Shown here one piece after another: positions 8,648 to 16,632 of a stretch of 64,000 nt of DNA; the stretch's first letter is position 1; each line of letters begins with the position of its first letter. The notes below the pieces were generated by a model. The model did no database searches. It saw only the letters and a program-made list of their open reading frames with translations, and was not told the DNA's origin. The DNA lies in assembly GCA_018402635.1 (NCBI GenBank), contig JAGYIP010000008.1, positions 470,829-534,828 on the forward strand, in the 5' to 3' direction. Source of the DNA: Burkholderiaceae bacterium (lineage in GTDB: Bacteria > Pseudomonadota > Gammaproteobacteria > Burkholderiales > Burkholderiaceae_A). A program made the position numbers and the translations under genes.

Positions 8648-10007
8648 ATGGGTCAAAATGTTCCATTTTTCAAAGAGGTTATTCCTCTTCCCCCGTCGGT
8701 AATTCCGCCCAGCTCAACTGTGTGGCGCAGACTCTTCCCCTTTCTTAACTGGCTTCCTCAGTGGCCAAAGTCAGGCCATGTGCAGTCGGACTTCTGGGCT
8801 GGCCTTACGGGTGCAACAGTTGTTCTGCCCCAAGGGGTTGCCTTTGCCACCTTGGCGGGTATGCCCCCTCAGTACGGTCTTTACGCGGCGATGGTGCCCT
8901 GCGTTGTTGCTGCGCTGTGGGGCTCAAGCCGGGTCATGGTCACGGGTCCGGCCAATGCCATTTCGCTCACCACGCTTGCATTGGTTGCGCCACTGGCTAT
9001 TCCGGGCAGCCCAGACTACGTGGCGCTGGTGCTTAGTCTTACGTTTATGGTGGGCGTCCTGCAGCTCACCATTGGCATCTCAGGCCTGGGTAGGCTCGTA
9101 GAAAAAGTTCCGCACGCAGTCATTCTGGGCTTTACCATTGGTGCGGCAGTGCTCATCGCAAACAGCCAGGTGGGCACCGCGCTTGGCCTGTCGCTTGAAC
9201 GCACCACCTCCATCCTTAGTCACGGTAGGCCAAGTCCTCGAGCGACTCGATCAAATTAATTTTTTCCCATTGGCCATCGCGGTCATGACCATTGTCCTCA
9301 TCCTGTTGTTTGAGAAGGTCTCACGACGACTGCCTGCCATGTTCTTCGGTCTTTTGCTTGCGTCGGCTCTTACCTGGCTGCTTACGCACTGGCTTGATCT
9401 GCCAAGCCTTCCTGCCGTCTCTGCTCTGCCCAGCGCACTGCCGTTGCTCTCCTGGCCCATTCCGCCGCTTGAGGTTTTGCCATCTCTTTTCGTGCCCTGC
9501 CTGGTCATGACCATGCTTGCGCTCGCAGAGGCCTCTGCCATTTCGCGTGCCATGGCCACGCGCCAAGGCATTGCCTTTAACGGCACGCAGGAGGTAATTG
9601 GGCAGGGTCTTGGAAACCTTGCAGGCTCTTTCTTTTCATCCTACCCAACCAGCGGTTCGTTTAATCGCTCTGGGGTCAACATGGCCAGTGGTGCGAAGAC
9701 CCCCATGGCAGCGGTGATTGCTTCGCTACTTCTTGTTCTGATCCTTGCCTTCGGCCGTGAATTTGCCACGCTCTTGCCGCTTGCCTGCATTGCGGGCGTT
9801 TTGTGGGTGGTGGCCTGGCGTCTTATTGAAAGGCGCGACCTTCGTCACACCCTTGGGCTTGGCTGGAGCAATCGTCTAGCCTGCCTCTTTACCATGGGGG
9901 CAACCTTGTTTTGGTCGCTCGAGGCCGCCCTTATTGGTGGTGTTCTTCTGTTTTTCGTGGTGCAACGTATTTTAGGGCCCGATCAAAAAGGACCATCGAA
10001 AAGCTAG
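8648..10007 (+). CDS. SulP-family anion (sulfate) transporter without STAS domain, frameshifted
   Basis: A polytopic SulP/SLC26 transporter. The sequence DFWAGLTGATVVLPQGVAFATLAGMPPQYGLY is split by the writing limit but contains the diagnostic block VVLPQGVAFATLAGMPPQYG, followed by VTGPANAISLTTLAL. The second half has GTQEVIGQGLGNLAGSFFSS and YPTSGSFNRSGVN. The two halves lie in different frames, and dropping one base near 9203-9220 joins them to ~452 residues. The protein ends at the last membrane helices with no C-terminal STAS domain. Start: ATG 8648 or, more likely, GTG 8720. Next to an IclR regulator and sulfite dehydrogenase, sulfate export or uptake is the likely job. Direction cannot be inferred. 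Confidence 0.8.
8655..8669. promoter_or_regulatory. Palindrome AAAATGTTCCATTTT, candidate IclR operator
   Basis: A perfect 6-base inverted repeat (AAAATG / CATTTT) with a 3-base centre, lying between iclR and the downstream sulP frame. IclR-family sites are commonly short A/T-rich palindromes centred on TTCC/GGAA. The first sulP ATG (8648) precedes this site, which would leave only 10 bases between the two genes. This suggests that sulP really starts further in, for example at the GTG at 8720. Confidence 0.4.
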
Positions 10008-10158
10008 GCCTTGACGCCTTGTCATCGATGCCAGCCATGCTGCCCTCCGGCTTGCACTTGTTTTTATTCTTCTAAGCAGCGTCGTATTTCTTGTGCGGTT
10101 TCTGCCAAATTAATTTAACCTGCGTAGGACTCAACAAAAATAAAACAAGGAGACTGAC

Positions 10159-11556
10159 ATGAAAAAAAGAAAGCCTAATTTTTTGGTCATACTTATTGAC
10201 GACCTTCGTTATGACGAGTTTGGGGCTGGGGGCCATCCTTATATGAAGACGCCCAATATCGACCGCATAGCATACGAAGGAGCGCTTTTTACGCGAGCCT
10301 TTCACACCACCCCAATTTGTTCCCCTAATAGGGCCTCTGTTATGTCGGGCCAGTATGCAAGCCGTCATGGTGTTATTGACAATGTCGCCCGCGACGCCAT
10401 GAGCCATAGGCTACCGAACTACCACCTCGAGCTGCAGCAATTGGGTTATGAAACAGCTCATATTGGCAAGTGGCATATGGGCAATGACGGCAAGCCGCGA
10501 CCGGGCTACGACCACTGGATTAGCTACGATGGTCATGGCCGGCTGAACGACCCTGTACTCAACAAGAACGGTCGCTACAGTGCGCACAAGGGCTACATCA
10601 CCGACATCATGAATGACTATGCGGTGGATTATTTAAAACGCAAACGCACCAAACCCTTCTCTCTTTTCTATGCGCACAAGGCGGTGCATCCCGATGCGGA
10701 CCAGGCGGCCGATGGCAAGCTCACCATTCTTCCTAATGGTGGTTACATTGTTCCCAAGCGTCACCAGGGGCTCTACAAGAACGATGTTTTTCCTCTAACG
10801 CCCAACATGCTCTCGGCCGAAGAGGTCGTTAAAAGTAAGCCCGCCTGGAAGGAATGCCTTGAGTTGAAGAAAAAGCCGGCAGCCAAGACGTTATTGAAGG
10901 CGCTGCAGGCAGGAACCCAGCAAGAGATTCGGCTTCGGGCCCAGATGATGGCCAGTGTGGATGAGGGTGTCGGCCGCATTCTGCAGACGCTAGACGAGCA
11001 GGGTGAGCTTGATAACACCTGCATTATTTTCTTTGGTGATAACGGGTATTTCTTCGGTGAGCATGGCCTTGGGCCAGAGCGTCGTTTTGCCTACGAGGAG
11101 GGTATTCGATCACCCTTTGCTGTGCGTTATCCGCCAATGATTCCATCGGGTTCGACCCGGTCTCAGCTCGTTATTTGTCAGGACATTGCTCCTACGCTTA
11201 TTGAGCTTGCAGGGGGTCGGCCTGGTCAGCACATTCAAGGTCAGTCGATGGTCCCAGTCTTTCAGTCTGCAAAGGCCAAGCACCGAAAATCTTTTATGGT
11301 GGAGTATTGGGCAGAAAACGCCATGCCATGGTTGGTTGGAATGACCTACAAGGCCATACGAACCCAACGCTACAAATACATTCACTGGGTAAACCGGGGG
11401 CAGGCAGGTGAACTCGATGAGCTCTACGACCTTAAGGCGGACCCTTATGAGCTTAAGAACCTCTGCCAGGACCCCGTCTTTGCATCCCAGCGGCGTAAGC
11501 TTCAAAAGTCATTAAGAGGGCTGGTGAATCAGGCGCTCGGTTTGGCAGCGAAGTAG
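10159..11556 (+). CDS. Type I sulfatase (formylglycine-dependent), cytoplasmic
   Basis: A 465-residue arylsulfatase/alkaline-phosphatase superfamily protein. The N-terminal metal motif is LVILIDDLRYDEFG, the catalytic signature C-x-P-x-R is CSPNRAS near residue 54 (the Cys becomes formylglycine), GKWHMG lies near residue 108, and the second metal site is FFGDNGYFFGEHGLG near residue 290. No signal peptide is present, so it should act on an internal sulfate ester (or related ester). The start is fixed by AAGGAGACTGAC before ATG. It stands alone between sulP and the slcC operon. Its substrate is unknown. Activity needs a formylglycine-generating enzyme encoded elsewhere. Confidence 0.88.
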   Translation: MKKRKPNFLVILIDDLRYDEFGAGGHPYMKTPNIDRIAYEGALFTRAFHTTPICSPNRASVMSGQYASRHGVIDNVARDAMSHRLPNYHLELQQLGYETAHIGKWHMGNDGKPRPGYDHWISYDGHGRLNDPVLNKNGRYSAHKGYITDIMNDYAVDYLKRKRTKPFSLFYAHKAVHPDADQAADGKLTILPNGGYIVPKRHQGLYKNDVFPLTPNMLSAEEVVKSKPAWKECLELKKKPAAKTLLKALQAGTQQEIRLRAQMMASVDEGVGRILQTLDEQGELDNTCIIFFGDNGYFFGEHGLGPERRFAYEEGIRSPFAVRYPPMIPSGSTRSQLVICQDIAPTLIELAGGRPGQHIQGQSMVPVFQSAKAKHRKSFMVEYWAENAMPWLVGMTYKAIRTQRYKYIHWVNRGQAGELDELYDLKADPYELKNLCQDPVFASQRRKLQKSLRGLVNQALGLAAK

Positions 11557-11642
11557 CCGCAGTATTTTGTGGCGGGCGATTCCTCTTAGAGATGCTGGCA
11601 AAGCCCTTCTAGGGTCAATCCGTAGGCCGAACTCGGACTGTT

Positions 11643-11683
11643 TTGTGACATAATGTAAGTCATTCATATGATACATATATCAT
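11643..11683 (+). promoter_or_regulatory. slcC promoter with overlapping palindrome; possible leaderless start
   Basis: TTGTGA (11643-11648) and TATGAT (11667-11672) are spaced by 18 bases, like -35 and -10 boxes. The predicted start site falls at about 11679-11682, on the slcC ATG (11682), and no ribosome-binding site is visible, so the mRNA may be leaderless. A 16-base palindrome, ATGATA-CATA-TATCAT (11668-11683), covers the -10 box and the start codon and would suit a repressor. Confidence 0.45.
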
Positions 11684-12605
11684 GGTTATTCTAATCACTG
11701 AGTTCATGGACGAGCAGGCGGTCGTGCGGCTGCGGCAGAAGTTCCAGGTTATTCACAAGCCAGATGCCTTTGCCCAGCCCGAGCAGCTTGTTGATGAACT
11801 TGCGAATGCCGACGCCTTGATTGTTCGCAACCAGACCAAGGTGACCGAGAGCCTGCTTCGTTTGGCGCCTAGGCTCAAGCTTGTGGGTCGACTGGGTGTG
11901 GGCCTGGACAACATCAACCTTGATGCCTGCAAGGCGCGCGGCATTAAGGTTATTCCGGCAACAGGCGCTAATGCGCACTCGGTGGCGGAGTATGTTGTGG
12001 TGAGTGCGGTGGCCCTGCTTCGCAGGCTTCCCGCCGCCATGCAGGGCATGCAGGTCAAAGGCTGGTGTCGCGCCGAGTCGTCCGATGGTCGCGAGGCTCC
12101 AGGGCGCAGGCTTGGCATTGTGGGTCTTGGCGATATTGGCTGCAGAGTCGCGCGGCTTGCTCAGGGCCTGGGCTTTGAATGCACCGGCCACGACCCATTT
12201 CTAAAGCAGGCCCCCGCCAACATAGAGCTTCTGAGCTTCGAAGACCTCGTGCAGACCGCAGACGTCATCTCGATTCACGTTCCCTACTTGGCTTCAACGG
12301 CCTCTATGTTTAATGCAAAGGTTATTGCCTCTATGAAGCCGGGCAGTATTCTTATTAATACCTCGCGAGGTGGCATTGTTGATGAACAGGCCTTACTGAA
12401 TGCATTAAAGTCGGGCCAGCTTGGTGGTGCTGCCATTGATGTCTTTGAGACGGAACCCTTACCTGCGCCAACCGAGCTAGCACGCCTTGCCAATGTCATC
12501 GTCACACCGCATATCTCTGGGGTGACGCAAGATAGCAATCAGCGGGTGAGTGGTCTTATTGCCGAGCGTGTTGCGAACGAGCTCCATCAACTCTCGAAAG
12601 GTTGA
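11682..12605 (+). CDS. slcC: D-2-hydroxyacid dehydrogenase, probable (S)-sulfolactate dehydrogenase
   Basis: A 307-residue NAD-dependent dehydrogenase of the D-isomer-specific 2-hydroxyacid family. The Rossmann motif is GIVGLGDIG near residue 145. Catalytic Arg (NTSRGGIVDEQAL), Glu (DVFETEPLP) and His (VTPHISGVT) are all present. SlcC of Chromohalobacter belongs to this family, has about this size, and oxidises (S)-3-sulfolactate to 3-sulfopyruvate. The comC-like gene directly downstream and suyAB 11 kb away make that function likely. Phosphoglycerate or another hydroxyacid is the alternative substrate. It is the first gene of a ten-gene operon. Confidence 0.75.
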   Translation: MVILITEFMDEQAVVRLRQKFQVIHKPDAFAQPEQLVDELANADALIVRNQTKVTESLLRLAPRLKLVGRLGVGLDNINLDACKARGIKVIPATGANAHSVAEYVVVSAVALLRRLPAAMQGMQVKGWCRAESSDGREAPGRRLGIVGLGDIGCRVARLAQGLGFECTGHDPFLKQAPANIELLSFEDLVQTADVISIHVPYLASTASMFNAKVIASMKPGSILINTSRGGIVDEQALLNALKSGQLGGAAIDVFETEPLPAPTELARLANVIVTPHISGVTQDSNQRVSGLIAERVANELHQLSKG

Positions 12606-12613
12606 ACTGCTTC

Positions 12614-13609
12614 ATGAACCTCAGTCTTCTTGACGCTGAAAACCTTGCCGCCAAGGCCCTTGAGGCCTCAGGTGTGCAGGCAAGGGCTGCGCAAATCACC
12701 GCCAGTTCATTGGTTCGTGCCGATGCCGATGGCATGGCCTCGCATGGGCTGTCGCGGGTACCTCAGTATGCGGGTCATGTTCGTGTGGGGCGTGTGAATG
12801 CCCAGGCTGAGCCCTGCGTCGTTGCAAGCCGTCCCGCAGCAGCTGTCGTCGATGCCCAAGAGGGGTTTGCCTTTCCTGCCATGCAACTTGCCGTTGCCGA
12901 GGCGGCGGGGCGGGCAAAGACCCAGGGCGTGTCCTTCATTGCCGTTGCCAACAGCCACCATTTTGGAGTGGCGGGTCATTTCGCAGAAGACCTTGCTCGT
13001 CAGGGCCTTATTGGATTGGTGGTGGGTAACTCACCTGCGGCCATGCCCATGTGGGGAGGTCGTCGCGCTGTCTTTGGAACCAACCCTATTGCCGCAGCCT
13101 TTCCGCGGGTCAAGGCCGACCCTGTTCTCATTGACCTCTCTTTAAGCGCGGTGGCTCGCGGCAAGCTTATGGTTGCCGCGCAAAAAGGCGAGTCCATTCC
13201 CGAGGGCTGGGCCTTAAACTCCAAAGGTGAACCCACCACGGACCCCAAGGAAGGTCTCACAGGAATGATGGTGCCTGCAGGCGGGGCCAAGGGCGCCATG
13301 CTTGCCTTTATGGTTGAGGCGCTCTGCGTGGCTGTTTCCAATTCGGCCTATGGCTTTGAGGCCGATTCCTTTTTTGAGCTCGAAGGCAACCGACCTCGCA
13401 TTGCCCAGGCCCTTCTTGCCATCGACATCGGGCTGAAGTCGCAAGAGGGTTATTTCCAGCGCATGGAAGACCTTATTACCTATATTAGTCAGGACCCCGA
13501 GGTGCGACTTCCTGGTGAGCGACGCTTTGGCCTTCGACGCCAAGCCGAGCGCAATGGCATTTCGATTTCGGATGATCTTTACAGACAGCTAAAGGAGCTT
13601 GCCCAATGA
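12614..13609 (+). CDS. comC: Ldh2/malate dehydrogenase-family enzyme, probable (R)-sulfolactate dehydrogenase
   Basis: A 331-residue NAD(P)-dependent oxidoreductase of the LDH2/MDH2 (ComC/YlbC/AllD) family, a fold unlike classical lactate dehydrogenase. Recognisable blocks are ADGMASHGLSRVPQY (residues ~35-50), the active-site region NSHHFGVAGHFAEDLA (~115), GTNPIAAAFP, and GGAKGAMLAFMVEALC. ATG 12614 is preferred over the TTG at 12602, since family members start shortly before DAENLA. Paired with slcC, it would interconvert sulfolactate enantiomers through sulfopyruvate, so that both reach SuyAB, which takes the R form. The stop overlaps the next start (ATGA). Confidence 0.75.
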   Translation: MNLSLLDAENLAAKALEASGVQARAAQITASSLVRADADGMASHGLSRVPQYAGHVRVGRVNAQAEPCVVASRPAAAVVDAQEGFAFPAMQLAVAEAAGRAKTQGVSFIAVANSHHFGVAGHFAEDLARQGLIGLVVGNSPAAMPMWGGRRAVFGTNPIAAAFPRVKADPVLIDLSLSAVARGKLMVAAQKGESIPEGWALNSKGEPTTDPKEGLTGMMVPAGGAKGAMLAFMVEALCVAVSNSAYGFEADSFFELEGNRPRIAQALLAIDIGLKSQEGYFQRMEDLITYISQDPEVRLPGERRFGLRRQAERNGISISDDLYRQLKELAQ

Positions 13610-14319
13610 TCCAGGCCATTGCAACAGAGGCATCGGTTGTCAAGGTTCGCGTCTGGCGCGGCAAGGAGCAGGGCGAGTATCAGGCCTACGAGGTTCCCCG
13701 TCAGCCAAGCCAGACCGTGCTTGATATCGTTACGTATATTCAGCGAGAGATTGACCCCAGCCTTTCTTATCGTTTTGCCTGTCGGGTAGGGGTCTGTGGG
13801 TCTTGTGCCATGGTGGTGAACGGTCAGGCACGCTGGACCTGCCGAACCCATGTCGATAAGGTCGCCCAAGACGGACAGCTTGAAATTGCGCCTCTGCGAA
13901 ACCTGCCTGTTGTGAAAGACCTTGTCACCGATATGGCGCCCTTCTTTGACAAATGGGCCAAGGCCAAGGGCCAGTTTCAGGGTGAGACCACGCGGCATCA
14001 TGAATTTGCTCGCGTGGAGCCAGAGTCCAAACAAAGGCAGGCCGTTGACCTTGCCATTGAATGCATTGGCTGTGGCGTCTGTTACTCAAGCTGCGATGTC
14101 GTAAGCTGGCGTCCCGACTACCTAGGCCCTGCGGCATTGAATCGTGCATGGACCCTTATGAACGATGTTCGTGATACCGGCAAAGAAGACAGGCTTGAAG
14201 CGGTGGGCAATGACGCGGGCTGCCTTGCCTGCCATACCCACACCAGCTGCACCGAGCTCTGCCCCAAGCAGCTCTCGCCAACAGCAAGCATTGCTGGCCT
14301 TAAAAGAATGGTGCGATGA
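13606..14319 (+). CDS. Succinate dehydrogenase/fumarate reductase-like iron-sulfur subunit
   Basis: A 237-residue SdhB/FrdB-type protein. It has an N-terminal plant-type [2Fe-2S] domain with CRVGVCGSC and a later Cys (residues ~60-85), then a [4Fe-4S] motif CIGCGVCYSSC (~150) and a C-terminal set CLACHTHTSCTELCP (~207) for the other two clusters. Compared with canonical SdhB (CREGICGSCAM; CxxCxxxCP), spacing is kept but the surroundings diverge, for example CDVVSW instead of CPSFWW. This suggests a paralogue rather than the main TCA-cycle enzyme. It is the first of three linked complex subunits. The flavoprotein subunit lies after the fumarase genes. Confidence 0.85.
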   Translation: MIQAIATEASVVKVRVWRGKEQGEYQAYEVPRQPSQTVLDIVTYIQREIDPSLSYRFACRVGVCGSCAMVVNGQARWTCRTHVDKVAQDGQLEIAPLRNLPVVKDLVTDMAPFFDKWAKAKGQFQGETTRHHEFARVEPESKQRQAVDLAIECIGCGVCYSSCDVVSWRPDYLGPAALNRAWTLMNDVRDTGKEDRLEAVGNDAGCLACHTHTSCTELCPKQLSPTASIAGLKRMVR

Positions 14320-14666
14320 TGCCTGGAACCCCCACGCTCGAACGCAGACTTTTTCGTCTTCAGCGGCTCTCGGCCATGGTCTTGGCTGTATGCCTGGTGG
14401 TGCATTTAATTACCATGATTCTTGCCGTTCAGGGCGGGCTTACCGCTGCAGAAATTCTTGCCCGCACCCGCGACAACACCGCCTGGCTCGCCTTCTACCT
14501 TGCCTTTGTCCTGATGGTGACCCTTCATGTCCCCATCGGATTGCGCAACATTCTCCGCGAGCTCACAGGCTGGCCGACGTCCAGGGTAAACCTTGCCAGT
14601 CTGCTTGCTGGTTTTGTTCTTCTTACCTTTGGGCTTCGAGCGGCCTGGGCTGTGTTTCTGGCATAG
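14316..14666 (+). CDS. SdhC-like membrane anchor subunit
   Basis: A 116-residue protein with three hydrophobic helices (about residues 18-38, 56-76 and 92-112). LVVHLITMI in helix 1 holds a candidate haem-ligand histidine, and LHVPIGLRNI matches the SdhC-type stretch before helix 3. It would bind quinone and haem b together with the next gene. The start ATG overlaps the end of the iron-sulfur subunit gene. Weak sequence conservation is normal for these anchors, so the call rests largely on helices, size and position. Confidence 0.72.
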   Translation: MMPGTPTLERRLFRLQRLSAMVLAVCLVVHLITMILAVQGGLTAAEILARTRDNTAWLAFYLAFVLMVTLHVPIGLRNILRELTGWPTSRVNLASLLAGFVLLTFGLRAAWAVFLA

Positions 14667-14694
14667 CGCTTTTTTAAAAGGAACGTCAAGCGTC

Positions 14695-15069
14695 ATGGCA
14701 AGTTTATCGATGGGTCTTAACAACGATTCGCGCAACCGCCGCACTACGGGCTATTGGGCTTTTCTTGGTCATCGCATTTCAGGTCTGGCGCTTGCCGCCT
14801 TTCTTCCTCTGCATTTCTTGGCCCTGGGCTCAGCATTGTCTGGCGAAGACGCCTTGCAAAAAGTCATTGGTTGGACCGACATGCCTTTTGTCAAACTTGC
14901 CGAGCTTGGCCTGGTTTTTAGCCTTGCCCTTCATCTTGGCCTTGGGCTGCGCATTCTTTACATTGAAAATGCGGCGAATATGAAGAGACATAAATTCTTC
15001 GCAGGCTTATCGTTTATTTTCGCCGGTACAGCCACGCTTGTTTTCTTGTTGTCCTTGTCGGTCTTGTAA
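14695..15069 (+). CDS. SdhD-like membrane anchor subunit
   Basis: A 124-residue protein with three predicted helices. Histidines at GHRISGLALAAFLPLHFLAL and LALHLGLGLRIL are in the usual places for haem or quinone contact. The ATG at 14695 is preceded by AAAAGGAACG, which decides the start over in-frame codons within the previous gene. It forms, with the preceding gene, a two-protein anchor as in type C Sdh. It ends 14 bases before the fumarase alpha start and appears co-transcribed. Confidence 0.7.
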   Translation: MASLSMGLNNDSRNRRTTGYWAFLGHRISGLALAAFLPLHFLALGSALSGEDALQKVIGWTDMPFVKLAELGLVFSLALHLGLGLRILYIENAANMKRHKFFAGLSFIFAGTATLVFLLSLSVL

Positions 15070-15083
15070 GGGGGTTGGGTCTT

Positions 15084-15962
15084 ATGTTTAAGCTTGATAC
15101 AGCACAGGTTCAAGAGGCTGCCCGCGAACTCTATATTCGGGCCCTAAAAATTCTTCCAGATGATATTAAGCAGGGTTTTCAAACCCTGGCATCAAAAGAG
15201 ACCAATGCAACCGCCCAGTCCATTTTAGGGACCATGATTAAAAATATCTCGGTGGCAGAAGACAACAACAATCTCTTGTGTCAGGACACAGGTATTCCAA
15301 TTTACAACCTCATGGTTGGAACGCAGGTGGACTTCAATGGTGCACAGCTTATTAAGGCCATTGAACAGGGCTGCAGTCGCGCCACGGTGGAGCATCCCAT
15401 TCGATCCTCGGTGGTGCACCCCATCACGCGCAAAAACAACCATACCTCCTGTGGGCATCGGGTTCCTGTTGTGAACATTTCCTTTGTCGATCGCCCAGGC
15501 TGGGTGCGGCTTGAAATGATTCCCAAGGGAAGTGGCTCAGAGAACAATTCTTGGCTCAAAATGGCAACCCCGGCAGAAGGCATTGCTGCGGTTAAAACCT
15601 TTGTTGTTGACTGCGTGCTTGAGGCCGGTGGAAAGACCTGCCCTCCCACCATCGTGGGTGTGGGCGTAGGAGGGACCTCTGATCTTTGCATTCATCTTGC
15701 AAAAGAGGCTGCCACCCGACCTTTGGGCTCAGTCTGTGCAGACCCCGAAGGCGCAGCTCTGGAAAAGGAACTAACCAAGGCGGTGAACGCCTTGGGCGTT
15801 GGCCCCCAAGGGCTTGGTGGCGATTCAACAAGTTTTGCAGTGCATATTGAGATGGCGGCAACACACATCACCATGAACCCAGTGGCTGTGAATATGCAAT
15901 GCCACTCGGCACGACGCGCCAGCGCCGAGTTTTCCTCCAACGGACTTCTTTACGGATTCTAG
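15084..15962 (+). CDS. Class I fumarase/tartrate dehydratase-type alpha subunit
   Basis: A 292-residue iron-sulfur hydro-lyase subunit (FumA N-domain / TtdA family). The cluster cysteines are in CQDTGIP (~residue 75), TSCGHR (~130) and KTCPPTIVGVGVGG (~195). Substrate-side residues are in IPKGSGSENNSW. ATG 15084, behind AAGGGGG, is a better start than the upstream TTG at 15075. Two-subunit class I enzymes hydrate fumarate to L-malate or dehydrate L-tartrate. Being embedded between subunits of an SDH-like complex and next to sulfolactate genes, it may act on a fumarate-like substrate such as 3-sulfoacrylate (inference). Confidence 0.82.
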   Translation: MFKLDTAQVQEAARELYIRALKILPDDIKQGFQTLASKETNATAQSILGTMIKNISVAEDNNNLLCQDTGIPIYNLMVGTQVDFNGAQLIKAIEQGCSRATVEHPIRSSVVHPITRKNNHTSCGHRVPVVNISFVDRPGWVRLEMIPKGSGSENNSWLKMATPAEGIAAVKTFVVDCVLEAGGKTCPPTIVGVGVGGTSDLCIHLAKEAATRPLGSVCADPEGAALEKELTKAVNALGVGPQGLGGDSTSFAVHIEMAATHITMNPVAVNMQCHSARRASAEFSSNGLLYGF

Positions 15963-15964
15963 CC

Positions 15965-16576
15965 ATGGCTCATCACGACCTCCAGACCCCTGTCTCGGAA
16001 GAGGCAATACGCGCCCTTAAGGTAAACGACACGGTCAGCCTGCACGGTACGCTCTATGGCATTCGCGATGCCACACAAATTCACATGTTCGATCGTCAGC
16101 GCAAAACCCGTTTCGATCTCCATGGCCATGCCGTCATTCATACTGCGCCCAATGTGAAGAAGGTGGAGCCCTCCAGCGATTATCCAGCGGGTTATCAGCC
16201 CATATGCATTGGCACAACCACAAGCATGCGAATGGAGCGTTTTACTCAGCCCCTTATGCAGCAGTACGGTGTGCGCATGGTGGTGGGTAAAGGCGGCCTT
16301 GGCCCCGGTTCGCTCAATGCCTTTCAGGCAATGGGTGGTGTCTACCTTGCCATTGTGGGAGGCACCGCAGCCCTTGAGACAACCTGGGTGGAGCAGATTG
16401 AAGACGTGGATCTTGACGACCTCAACCCGGAGTCGCTTTGGAAATTTCGTGTAAAAGGGTTCGGGCCTTTGCTTGTTGCAATGGACAGCCACGGCCAAAG
16501 CCTTTATTCCGTGGTTACAGAAAATGCCCAGGCCCAGCGTGCCAAGGTGCTTGCTCAGATGGGCATTCCAACCTAG
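15965..16576 (+). CDS. Class I fumarase/tartrate dehydratase-type beta subunit
   Basis: A 203-residue protein matching the C-terminal domain of FumA or TtdB. Typical blocks are VSLHGTLYGIRDATQ, VIHTAPNVKKVE, GTTTSMRME, VGKGGLGPGS and GVYLAIVGGTAAL. The ATG at 15965 comes two bases after the alpha-subunit stop, so the pair is translated as a unit and forms the active dehydratase. The final ESLWKFRVKGFGPLLVAMDSHG block is normal, and no key residue looks lost. The specific substrate is open: fumarate/malate, tartrate, or a sulfonated analogue. Confidence 0.82.
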   Translation: MAHHDLQTPVSEEAIRALKVNDTVSLHGTLYGIRDATQIHMFDRQRKTRFDLHGHAVIHTAPNVKKVEPSSDYPAGYQPICIGTTTSMRMERFTQPLMQQYGVRMVVGKGGLGPGSLNAFQAMGGVYLAIVGGTAALETTWVEQIEDVDLDDLNPESLWKFRVKGFGPLLVAMDSHGQSLYSVVTENAQAQRAKVLAQMGIPT

Positions 16577-16632
16577 GGCCGCAGTCGACAACTTAAAGAC
16601 CGTCCGTTCACCACAGGGGCTAAGCCAAAACC

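Noticed and set aside
11557..11642. Terminator after the sulfatase gene
   Set aside because: No stem followed by a T run is visible between the sulfatase stop and the slcC promoter.
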